DNA from: Moringa oleifera
Lineage: Eukaryota; Streptophyta; Magnoliopsida; Brassicales; Moringaceae
Assembly (NCBI GenBank): GCA_021397835.1
Contig: JAJFZO010000609.1
Coordinates: 8,868,001-8,932,000 of the forward strand
DNA: 64,000 bases
Direction: 5' to 3'
Within the stretch, counting starts at the first letter, position 1. Every line of letters starts with the position of its first letter. The position numbers and the translations under genes are program-made. The notes below the pieces were generated by a model. It did no database searches and had not been told where the DNA came from. It saw only the letters and a list, made by a program, of their open reading frames with translations. Positions 40,201 to 51,562 of this stretch are shown here, piece by piece.

Positions 40201-40335
40201 TCCTCTGATCCCTTGCTTCGAGAAATGGTCTTCAATCTTTCTGGGTCTCCACCAAAGCAGCACCACAACCTTCAACACTAACAGCATCACCATGAAAGAG
40301 ATGACAAGCACCTTCAACCAGTAGACCTCCTCCAT
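37280..40335 (-). CDS. CYP734A: Cytochrome P450 CYP734A (BAS1-type brassinosteroid inactivator)
   Basis: Five exons join in frame on the minus strand: 40062-40335, 38896-39119, 38572-38813, 37994-38363 and 37280-37720 (1551 nt, 516 aa). An N-terminal membrane anchor (about residues 7-28) precedes the WWRPRKIE hinge and the GIRGPPYHFFIGN segment typical of the CYP72 clan. The I-helix oxygen-binding motif AGKQTT is at 320-325, the K-helix ESLR at 377-380, PARF at 432-435 and the haem loop FGLGVRTCIG at 452-461 with Cys459 as haem ligand. The family (CYP734A1/BAS1 in Arabidopsis) hydroxylates brassinolide and castasterone at C-26, inactivating them, in the ER membrane. The sequence is close enough to BAS1 in nearly every conserved block that subfamily assignment is firm; activity is inferred. 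Confidence 0.95.
39699..39722 (+). repeat. Poly-G run of 24 after poly-A, in CYP734A intron 1
   Basis: An A run of 12 is followed directly by 24 G on the plus strand, inside the intron between P450 exons 1 and 2. On the transcribed strand it reads as poly-C then poly-T. Very long G runs are unstable and error-prone in sequencing, so its length may be inexact. Confidence 0.8.
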
Positions 40336-40435
40336 GTTACCACCAGAAAGGACACAGAGAGAGAGAGAAAGAGAAAGAAAGCTTCCTGAATTTCTCCTCT
40401 TGTTTGGTGCACAGTGCAGAAACACTTCTCCTCCT

Positions 40436-40443
40436 TATTATAA
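40436..40443 (-). promoter_or_regulatory. TATA-like box of CYP734A gene
   Basis: On the minus strand the sequence TTATAATAAGG lies about 100 bases before the ATG at 40335 and is followed by a CT-rich leader (purine-rich on the plus strand, 40358-40380). It is the best core promoter candidate. Confidence 0.45.
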
Positions 40444-40570
40444 GAGAGGCGCTAGCTAGCTAGCATAGCAGCCTTTTTTTGTTTTCGCTTCTTATCTTCT
40501 TTTGCTTATGTTATTTGCCAGCGTGCTTTGCTCTTTTTTTTTTACTACTACTCACCGGTTACTCTCAGAA

Positions 40571-40624
40571 ACAAAAAGAGAGACATAGAGAGAGATACAG
40601 CGAGAGAGAGAGAGAAAGAGGAAA
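40571..40624 (-). repeat. Purine-rich GA tract upstream of CYP734A
   Basis: A long AG-rich stretch on the plus strand (CT on the coding strand) containing repeated GAGAGAG, some 130 bases beyond the TATA-like box. Such GA/CT tracts are bound by BPC proteins in plants; that role is inferred. Confidence 0.5.
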
Positions 40625-41189
40625 GCAAGGCCAACGGCGCAGGGGCCGCCATTGGAATTCTAATGGTCAACGAGTGATGAATTTTTTAATGTTTTCTCTT
40701 AAGACAATGTTACCCTCGTTGTTTTTTTTTTTTTTTCTCTTTACTATTATTACCACCACTTCCAACATTTATTTAATTTCTCTCCAATTTTTCCTTTTTT
40801 GGGAAAATTGAAATTGCCAAACTAAAATTATTAATCATGAACATTCTCATATAAGAATGTGCCTCATTAATTTCTTTTTTTTAGTACAAACCATATACTT
40901 TTTTTACCTTATTATAATTCTCTTCGATCTGACCCAATTGCCATATCGCACAACATGTGCCATATGATTTCGATTTGAAAAAAAAAAAAAAACTTAATAA
41001 ACTTCAGAACCCACTAATGAAGGATAGGAACTGTTCCCTTTCCTAAGGTATACTACCCTTTGCGCCATCAATTTGCTTGAAAATCCTACAATACCAGGTG
41101 GCAATTTCTCAATTAAGGCATGATTGAAGGACAAGCAGATGAGCATGAGCTGTTTTTTTTTTTTTTTTTTCCTTTTTTAGATAATATTA

Positions 41190-41650
41190 TTTTAACTTGA
41201 ATTTTATTTAAATTGATTTTTATTAAAAAAATTTAAATATTAAAAATATTTTACAATAAATTTTGACTTATAATTTTTATGTATGTAAAAAAAATTCAAA
41301 CTATCATCATAAAAAATTTAAAATTTTTTAAATACTAAAAATATTTTTAAAAAATATATATTATTAAAAACTTATAAAAATAGTTGATTATTTATTTTTT
41401 TAACTTAAAAAATAAAACCAAAATAAAAATATAAAATCTATTTAAGTAGCTTTTAACCATTTTAACAGTAAAAAAATATTAATTTTTTATAATTGTTTAA
41501 AGTTAAATTTTAATTTAAACAAAATTAATAAATTAAAATTTATTTAAATACGTTTTGAAAATTAAAGTTTGAACTAAAAAAATGATAAATTTAAAATTTT
41601 AAATAATGTTTATTTTTTGATCATAAATATTAATTAAAAAATATAACTAT
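41190..41650 (+). repeat. AT-rich dispersed repeat, copy D
   Basis: The core ATCATAAAAAATTTAAAATT begins at about 41306 and is followed by AAATACTAAAAATATTT. It matches copies B and G across the core and the flank upstream (CTATCATCAT). Confidence 0.5.
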
Positions 41651-43914
41651 TTTTTAAAAAATTGCTAATTCCTTTTTCGTTTTCAAGTTTCAAACCATGC
41701 GTGTAACACATTAGCCCAGCGATTGTTTTTTTTCTTCGTTCAACTCTTGGACGGTGGATATGAGCTTTGGTTTTATTGCAATGCACTGTTTCTCAATCCC
41801 TTTGGAGCACGCTAATAATGTTTTAATCATTAATTTCTTCCATTCAACTTTGGTAAATTTTAATTTGGTAGGTGATATGTTATCCGAATTTTAAAAAATA
41901 AATAAATAAGGAAATAATGTAATTACATGGGGTTTTGATTTTTATTGAATACTAATGAAATTAGGAAATGGGTTGTGAACAATATGCCAATTTGAATGTA
42001 ACGTAAACCATATGAACAATAAGGTCAATGCATAACTCAATTGGTAATCAAATCACGTCTCTTCTCTAAATCCTTCTAAGAATCATTGTGACTATTAAGA
42101 GAAAAAGATCAAAACAGCAACCCTAATCATTTTTTGGAATTTCTTGCACATTTTGTTGGTTTTCGTAACTTGGGTAGGAACAAGAATTTCAAGGTATTAA
42201 TAGCTACTAGATATAACTAGAAAGAATTGGTTAAGAAGCAAGGCAAAATCAAACAATAACTATGTGACATTTGAACCGCCACAATATGTGACATTCAACG
42301 CGTACCCCACGCGAAAAAACGAAGCTAACTTTTATTTTGTTGCATGCTTCTTGATAAAATCTCAAATCAATGGAACCATCCCACGACAAGCACAAGAACA
42401 TGTAGATAATTATGTATTAAAAAAAGAATCGTCTAATTCAAAATTATCGGTGTTATTATCCAATACCAATATGAAAAACATCATGGACCGACGTTGTTTT
42501 TTTCTTTTAATTAGTAGAAAAACAATTTAGTACCCACAAAAACTTATACTTTACCCTTTTCTTTAATTAGTAGAAAAACGATTAATGTAGTACCCAAGAA
42601 ATTAAACTTATGCTTTGCCAACCATATATACAAATTTGATATGAATTGGACATGAATTGAATTGGGAATCGGAGATATATTGTAGTGACGAAAGACATTA
42701 ATAGTTTGTAAGAAAACGAAAGGGGCCGGGGGACTCGAAGGGTTCCTACATTTCTTGCTTGTTCCCAAAAATATTGAAATTAGGGGGGAGAATAGAAGAG
42801 AGGTTGTGTTGTTATTTTGGAATGTTGCTCTTAAATTTGTGCACATGGGAACAAAGCTGTCTATTATAGGGTTTGCTTATGTGGTTTTGGTGGGAAAATA
42901 TGCTCTTGTTGACCCAACAAAGAGGTACCCACGCAAAGGCATCTTCCCAATCTTGTCTTAATAGACACAAAACATGTTGGGGCCATGTGCCCCCACTTGG
43001 GTTTCTTACATTTTTCTTCCTTTTTTTTCTCTCTTTAGGTGGTAACGAACTCAAACGGTTACAGTCTCTGGGCAAAAGAGTGTCTGAATTCAACATATAA
43101 AGTTAGAGATTTGATCTCAAAAAGGCCAAAAAAAATAAAAAAGAACAAATGAGAAAGTAGCCATTTTCACACTTTCTTTGTACTATGAACCCAAATTTCA
43201 ATTGGGTTTTGATCCCAATTTGTCTTACCAAATCTTAATCCAATTCGATTGGAAGTTTGGCTTTAGTGTTAGTAAAGACAAAAGGCATAAAGGATTATGG
43301 GACAATTGGGTAAGTTAGAAACATGAAAATATAAGGTTGATATGATATGGAGTTGAAGAAAAGATGTTGGAAATGGGTGTGGGTCACTTAATAGGCCTTA
43401 ATTAGTAGTGTTATGAGCTCATGACATTGTGTAATTTGATGTACTAAAATTATTGCAATTGAGTAGACCGTATTGAAAATTGAAATTGAAATGGCCAATT
43501 CTTGGGTGACATCATTGTGGGTAATTACTAGTATCTCAAAATGATTGACCTATCTTGGTTATCTATTTAAGATCTAATGACTGTTCAAGATAATGATGGA
43601 CATTATATCGCCTATCATCTTCCCAACGCTCTTGCCTATGCAAGAAGACAACATTATCTTCATATATACATCAACCAAAAAATAAATTCGACATATTCTA
43701 TTCACTAAAATAAAATTAAACATATAATAATAAAATTATTTATTTAATCTCAAAATCATATCTTTAAGAATAAAAAATTTAAAACTTTTTCATTTATAAA
43801 ATACATAAAAGAAGAATAAGATGTTTTGTACCTTTGCATTTAAATATTTATTATAAACAATAAAGATAAGATAACTATAAGATATGATAATTATTTTAGA
43901 GTAAATGTTGTACT

Positions 43915-44380
43915 AAACTTTAATATTTACTCCAAATTTGCAATTAAATTCTTATATTTAATAAATAATAAATCAAATCATGATTTATTAATTTAATTTA
44001 GATTAGACCTTTTTTTAAATAATTATAAAAAATTAAGGGTGTCATTGTTAAAGTACTTAAAAATGAGTCAAATGAATTATTCACTTCATTTTTGGTTCAC
44101 ACCTTATATTCGAATAATTTTTTATTTTTGATTTATTTTTTTAAGTGTTTTTCAAATTTTTTATAGTATAAATATAAAAAATATATTTTTAGTACTCAAA
44201 AATTTTAAATTTTTTTATGTTTACAAAAAATTTTAAATTAAAATTTATTGTATAAGATCTCTAATTTGAATATAACAATTATTAAATTTCTTGATAAATT
44301 TAATTTGATCAGATTGATAAATAAATGTTCGATTTATTATTTGTTAAACAAAAGAGTTTGATTGTTATCGCGTGATAATA
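43915..44380 (-). repeat. AT-rich dispersed repeat, copy E (inverted)
   Basis: Read on the minus strand it shows the core ACATAAAAAAATTTAAAATT followed by GAGTACTAAAAATAT, and upstream AATAATAAATCGAACATTT-like and TAAATTAAATTT-like blocks, in the same order as copies A and G. Confidence 0.45.
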
Positions 44381-46618
44381 TGATTTTTATCTTTATTTTT
44401 AAAATAATTATTAATTCTTTAAAAAATAAAATTAGATAAAGAGATTAGGATTAAAACAAATTTGGATTAAGAAAATGTGAATTCAAATGAAGCATGAAAT
44501 TAAATCAAGAGATTAGGATTAAAACAAATTTTGGAACAACGTTCTAAGATGATATACATTAATTACATTATTTGAAAAAAATAATTTTACTATAAAGTTT
44601 AAAAAATGATATAAAATGTGAAAGTGTAAGGGCAAGAGAGAGAATCCAATTGAATACTCCAAGGAAGATATGAGATGGTCCTTTGATAGGCTGTTTTTGA
44701 GTGTTTAACTTTAGTTGGACAGTGGCCATAGAAATGAAGCCTTTCAAAAAGGGGGAAAAATAATAATCATAAGAGAGAATCAGAATTCAAAGCCAACAAA
44801 ATAAAAATAATCAAAAAGACAAAAACGACAAAATAGAATATGCAATCAAAGACTCAAACAGCCCCTGGAATTTTCGTAAATCACCAAAATAACTAAAGCC
44901 TGCACCTCTTCTTGTACTTCCCCTTGCATTTTCTCTTTGCAGCCATCGTCCTTTCTTTTTTATATTTCTTCCAATAAAGATTTAAAAGATGCCTTAAAAA
45001 AATTACTATTATTAATTAAGCTTAAATTTATAATAAACATAATATTAATATCGCTCATAAAAATCACTTAAAATTATTTGATGCATCAAAAAATGATCGA
45101 TGGACATATATCCAAAAAAAACTCTACAATTAAAATATTTAAATAAAAATCATAATTTAATAGGTGTATTTCTTTAGTTTTATAACCGCAAATTAAGAGA
45201 TATTTTTGATTCGATAGTTTTTATTAATTTTTATTTAAAAATTTAAATATATTAAGTAATTATTGATAAGTATAGTAATATTTATAATAATATAAATTAT
45301 AAAAAATATTAATTTAAAACAATGATGACGTTTAAATGTGCTTTTATTGTCAAATTAGGGTAAATTTTAATTTTTGTTTTTTGGTGTTGTTCACGACAAC
45401 CCAAATGCCATACTAACGAAATTAAACATTTGACTTCCATTGTCAAATATCTGTAGGTCCAAATAAATAGTTATTATAATAAATTTTGTAAGAAATAACA
45501 TTTTTCTTATAAAGTGCTAGGGCGGGTTTTAACTAGTGTTACGATGATACCCGATGATCGAAATTTGACTACCACCTATAATTCAGTCATAATAGCAAAA
45601 CCCTAGCTAACTAACTTACCTGTAATGATATTTACGACATTAATTTGTTTTAATTAAATACATGATGTAAAGATGGAGGAGCAAATAATTGAAGCCGATG
45701 ATGATAAATTTGGACTCATATGACATGGAAATAATTGCGAGGAATTAAAAAGAAGTCCAAGGTTGGTGAAGGCAAAGAGCAAAAGAAGGGATTTGCACAT
45801 AAGATTTGTTAGCAAATCCCTACCCACCACCATATGATCATATCTTCTACTACTAATTACTCTCCTTCCCCCGCCCCCCTAAATTCATCCCACAATCAAG
45901 GGTTTATTAATACCCCACTTCTCCTTAATTCCGATCTTTTCCTCTAATTTAATAATAATTCACCCGATCCATCCGTCCACATTTCCTATTACTCATGCCA
46001 TATATACACTTCACCCTAAATAAAATATAATTTGACTTTGATAACAAAAGCTCAAGAGGGATCCATAGCTAATCAATGGCAAATCCAATTGGGACCTAAA
46101 TTTTCATAGTGCCCTAAGAGGCATGCATTTGTTTAATTTTAAGCCAAAAAAAGGTTAATTGGATCCGAAACGTTAAGAAAGTGAAATTGGTCAATCGAGA
46201 AATGAAGAGATTAAAGCATGCGTGATCGCATGCCTAACCCTAAAGATGGTTCGGTTTAATTTGTATTGGGTTTTACTATTTGCTTGAAAATGATGTTTAT
46301 GCAATAATCACTTTGAATTTAATTAATTTATTAGCACTATGGCTTAAAATAATTTCAAAGGAAATAGCCGATTCCCTAATGTCATAGTTGCTAAAGAGCT
46401 AAGTGTATAATGCATAATTAATAGAAACTTCATTTTATCAATTTTTATTTAATTACAAAGCCTAAAAATAATTGATTTTTGGTGTTGAAATTTTAATTAA
46501 TTTATTAGGTATTGTTTGCATTGTGTAGTTACATCAATGCTCAATGAGTGTTGAGTGGCACGGACGAATTCTGTCTGTACACTTACGTTGCACTTTAAAA
46601 AAGTATAATTGAAAAGAA

Positions 46619-46640
46619 TTAATAAATAAATAAATAAATA
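46619..46640 (+). repeat. (TAAA)n microsatellite
   Basis: Five tandem TAAA units in AT-rich DNA. A similar tract is at 47311-47332. Confidence 0.9.
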
Positions 46641-48908
46641 GGCATTTACTATGGAATAGGATAACCTTGTTTTTGCAATACAGTTATGGGTTTTGTTTTG
46701 TTTGGTTACGATTATTGCCAGAGAATATTATGATACAGTGAGCTTTCGTCCACGCAATCAACGGTGTGACGGGTCCTTTCTTCTACTAACAACAAGTCAT
46801 TGCAAAAATTTAAAAAAAAAAAAAAATCAGACGTCAAATCGTCACTCGCCACGTGTCATCCAATCATTTACTCTTCTTCCCGTTTTGTCCACATTCACTG
46901 GCCGTTTCGTTACATCAACTTAAGGCTGTCCACTGGCAGGCTCCTCTTTGTTTTCTTCCCCGATTTCCCCCTTTTGCCCTTTCATTTTCTTTTTTATTTT
47001 TTTCCTATTAGAAAATGCGAAAGATGAATTATTTAATTATTATAAAAATAACGAAAAAGAAGGACGATGAGGGGTAAAAAAGGAAAAGGGAAAAGAAGTG
47101 GCATCATTCACATGCATCTGTAATAGGAAAAAGGGGGAAATGAGAGAGCAGTAAGGTCAGGTTTGTTTTTGAGTACAAAGATAACAAACTCTGCCAGTGA
47201 GATACAAAGAACCAAACAAAAAAAATCCGTACTTTCTCTTTTTTATTTATTTATTTTGTCTTAAAATCTCTCGTGAAACGAAGAGCTAAGAGTTTTCACT
47301 TTTTCAGTTATAAATAAATAAATAAATAAATTGTTTATTTTATTTTTGCGGTTCACTGCCATCTAGGATGACTATTTTTATTTATTTAAGTTCCCAAGAT
47401 TTTCTTTAGAAATATTATAAATATTTTTTTTATTTTTAAATATGGAAAAAAAGGAAAGTAAAAGAGAAGGTACTACATTTAATGGCAGATGTTTTGTCTC
47501 TTTAAAGTCATCCTTGTCTATTTATGTCTCTCTCTCCAACGGCCATGTTTTTTCGGGTTGTGGTTTTTCCTCTTTTTTTTTTTTTTTCTTTTTCCAAATA
47601 ATGATAATTAAAAGATCTCTTTTAATCATAAAATATTTTACTTACATGATAATCAACACCATATAATAATTTTTAATAATTAAGTTTTTTTTCTTTATTT
47701 ATTTTTTGGGCAATTTTTATTTTGAAAATATTTTTTCCTTTATTTACACAATTTTGCATTGAAAGATTAATTGGATTTGGGTAACTGACATTTGTGTAGC
47801 CATTAGTTTTTCTTATGACTCATAGTAACAATTAAAATAAATTTTTAATTTTAATCTAATGTTTATTGAATCATGATATGCAATAAAACTTATATTTATT
47901 TTATTATTTTCAATTATTTCTTATAGTTGGATAAAATTTACATGAATGCAAATATGAGAATTTATTAAACTGAACTAATGATTTGAGCTTTTATTGATTA
48001 AGAAGCATGTTCTTAGTTGTCGATTTAAATTTTGGTAAATTTTGATTAGCATACCAATTAATGTAAGTAAATTAAATTAATACAAAAAATTAAGAAAATA
48101 AATGTTTCATGCCAACATAATTTTAATTTTTTTGAAATAATTTAATCAATCTCATATGTCAAACGGGACCCTAAAAATATTGTTAATTATCTTGATTTGT
48201 AATCAAATCCAAATATATTTGTTATATGATTAAAGATAGCAATTGCTATTGTAGGATTTTTTTTAATTTTTTTAATCCTCAAAAGTGAAAATCATTTTTT
48301 GTTTCAAAAAAAAATAAGAGAAAAACAAATAAACCACATATATCCTTGAAAATATAACAGATAACTTACACGAAAAATTAAAATGTAATTAGTTTATATT
48401 TAAATAAACTAAAAAAATTAAAATACACAAAAAAAATTAATTAACTAAGGGCTGAGATTATTTCTATCCAAATGGTTCAAATTTTATCCACATCCATATA
48501 TAATAATGTCACAATTAATGGAGACATCTAATTTAAAAGATTTGTATATATTCTCATAAAAGAATTTTATTTTTATAAATATCAAACTTCTGAATAAATA
48601 TGTAATACATGTAATCATCAATTTATATTATTTTGAGATACGTAAAGCAAAAATAAATAAATAAAAATAAAAGGTGGTAAATTGGGTGAATTAAGGAGGG
48701 GGGAGCTAAGGGGCTTGGGTGAAAGAGGGAGAATGGACATGATGAGAAGTAGGGTTGAGGGAAACAGGGACTGGAAGTAGCAATAAATTCAGGTTTCCCT
48801 ATATTTTCTCTTTGTCTGGACCAGACATTATGGGGATGGACAGTGACACTTATGCCTCCTCACATGCTCCTATTCCACGACATCTCTTGTGCCCACCCCA
48901 CCACTCGT

Positions 48909-48926
48909 CACCACCGCCACCACCAC

Positions 48927-48967
<41 letters not shown>
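48909..48967 (+). repeat. Compound (CCA)n/(TC)n microsatellite
   Basis: A run of CCA/CCG triplets (48909-48930) passes directly into about 18 TC units (48931-48967). The plus-strand frame through it (48755-49033) owes its length to this low-complexity run. Confidence 0.95.
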
Positions 48968-48969
<2 letters not shown>

Positions 48970-51562
48970 GTGTTTCATGGATTCATTTGGTGATATGGTC
49001 CATCTGATGAGTAGTCTGCGTCTTTTGTATTAATTAGTGCATGCCGCCCACTTAAATTAATGCTTAATGTGTTGATCATGTTTTCATGGAAAAATAGTGA
49101 AACCCATATGATGATTGTTTGCAAAGAACCACCCAGAATGTGTTTGGTAGAAAAGAAAATGATCTGACACTTCTGCTTGTTGGGTTTTCTTGGACGAAAC
49201 ATAGGAAACTTCACACGAGTAAAAGAAGAAAAAAAGGAAAGGGTCTGGTTGGAAACAGGAGGAGGAGGAAGACAAGATAATAGCGGAAGCTGACTTTTAA
49301 AAAAGGGCTAGGCATGGATCCTGGTATGGCAGGAGCCCAAGCGGAGAAAAACCGACCACCCACCGACAGATAAGGCCCACCATGAATGCGTTGGAAGGAG
49401 GGAAGGGCTAGATGGGCCAGGGTGATGGGTCATGAGCCCCCTGAAATAAGGGACAGTGTCCCTTAGAGCCCAACCCCACCTTGAGTAAACATGGTGGGGA
49501 GCTTTTCAGATGGCCCACAGACACGGTTGGAATGATGTGGATGGGCGATGGACCCTTCCCACTCCCTCAGCTCGCAACAAAAATAGGCCTATCGGCTGTG
49601 CTTCGAACCGACACCGAAAGGGACGAGACGGCTCGGTAGCTGTAGGGGAAGGTGTTGGGTTATGGGTCGAGTCGCGTATTTCTCGCCTTCTTGCACGTTA
49701 CTTTCGGGTTCTCGCAAGACATGGGCAAGTGGGTGCTGCGTATGACGCGCATGTGAACTTCACATGACATTATCTCACAGGGCTTCCTGCTCTTCAACAT
49801 TAAATATCAACGCCTCCTTATTTGGTTCTGCCCTTTTCTCAACTCCCTCAGCCTCTGTTATTTTGGTATTTTTTTAAAAAAAAAAAGGTTTAAAAATACA
49901 TTGATCCATAAATTCCCAAAAAAAAAAAAAAACATAATCCACCATTGAAACGGGAGAATATGAAATAGCTTGGAAGTTAAGCACCGTAAGAATAACTAAT
50001 TAATTGTGTTTGATTTACCCACCGGAGTGTCATGAGGCCTCCGCAATTCTCAATGCTATAAGATTTGTCATTTGATGTAGGAAGAATATAAACACAGCCC
50101 AAGCCGTGGAACGTCAGCCCATTACCCTGTAACTCTCAGGACATCAGATGATAGAGTAGGCTATTAGCTATACTGATTAGGATATATCTAATAAATAAGA
50201 CATTTATGGTAATAAAAATAAAACATTTCCATTTTTTTTCTTTAACTGAAGATTTCTGGAAAATTTCTAAAGTTAGTAATGAATGATATTATTTGGGCTT
50301 TTGGTAATAATCTTTAACTCCCATTAGTCAATTACCTTATAAAATAGATTGTAATATATGTAATATTTTCAAATAGGGTGATAACCTTAGGTGTTTACAG
50401 AATTATATTATTTTCTGAAAAAAATATTTAATTTACATTAAGCGGGTTTATGCTGAAAAAGTATTTTAACACGTATAACTCTATAAACACTAAAGCAACA
50501 CCAATTTATAAAAGCAAATTAGATAAATATTAGAGTTTAAATACCAAAGCATATGGCAACATAAAGAAAGAAAATAGTTGCTTATTTTTTTTTTTATATT
50601 ATGTCAATTAATCTTATCCTATTTACTTTCTCCTCTACCAATAAACCAAAAACGCTGCATTTCAGCCACTGAACATCTAGGGACCTTTTTTCTTTTTCTC
50701 TGTTTCTCTCTCTCTTCTCCTTCCTATTTTACCCTTTTCCCTGCTAAAACAATTCATATGTTTAATTTATTAGTCTTTTAATCCAAACATTTAAAATAAA
50801 ATAAGGATTATACTTAGAGCTATGACTCATCTTCTTAAATAAAAACACCAGAGCTGGACGTATCATTTTAAGTCGAGGCAAAACCTGAGGTAGCAATCCA
50901 AACAAAACTCATTGACTTTGAGGGCTGAAGTCAACAAGGTAGCAATCCGAACAAAAATGGACTTCGAGGACTGAAGTCAACATCATTTCTGTTATCTCTC
51001 ATCCACTCTGACCTAATTCAGATGGATCGCTAAGCTGAACATGCATCAACAGCAGGACCATTATGGCATTAAGACAATAATTTAAATGTAAAAGCCCTAC
51101 TGTATTCACTTCCAACCACCAATACAGTTTTTTTTTCAAATCTCTTACCAAATCATATTATAATCAATTCTATTTGTAGCCTTCCAACAATATTTTCCCT
51201 CATGGCTCTTCCAATTCTAGACATACACACACCTTAATGATATTCAAAATCAAGCATATTAGCTTAACATTCATTTCTGAGACAAGAATCAAATTCCCGG
51301 CAACAAAAGTGCTCACCAGTCCAAACATACAGCACTAAAATATTGGGAAGTACACCAAATGGAAGCCCACCAAGTAACATGGGAGAAAAAAAAAAAAAAA
51401 GGAACATTGAAAAACCTAACTACTTTAGCACCCCTATCCCCGGAACACCACACTAGCCACATTTTTTAAATTTATAAGAGCATCATAATGCATAATTAAA
51501 GCCAAGCATAAGAAGAAGCACAAGGGCTGGGAACAACTCTGTCCAGCAAAAGCCTTTGCCTT

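Larger units (their letters stand above)
40700..51480. other. About 11 kb AT-rich spacer upstream of CYP734A
   Basis: This is the longest gap. It has repeat copies D and E, several AAAT microsatellites, a CCA/TC low-complexity block near 48.9 kb and a GC-richer island at 49.3-49.8 kb. Frames present (42264-42530, 48755-49033, 49510-49767 and others) have no recognisable content. A G-box like CCACGTGTC is found near 46850. No transposon proteins are seen. Confidence 0.5.

Noticed and set aside
48755..49033. 92-codon frame with poly-Pro and SLSLSL
   Set aside because: Produced by the compound CCA/TC microsatellite.
49510..49767. 85-codon frame in the GC-richer island
   Set aside because: Arg/Gly-rich without known motif and with no supporting splice or promoter signals; island kept as a finding, frame not called.
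49970..50000. GAAGTTAAGC, which resembles the core of plant 5S rRNA
   Set aside because: Only about ten bases match; the flanking 5S sequence is absent.
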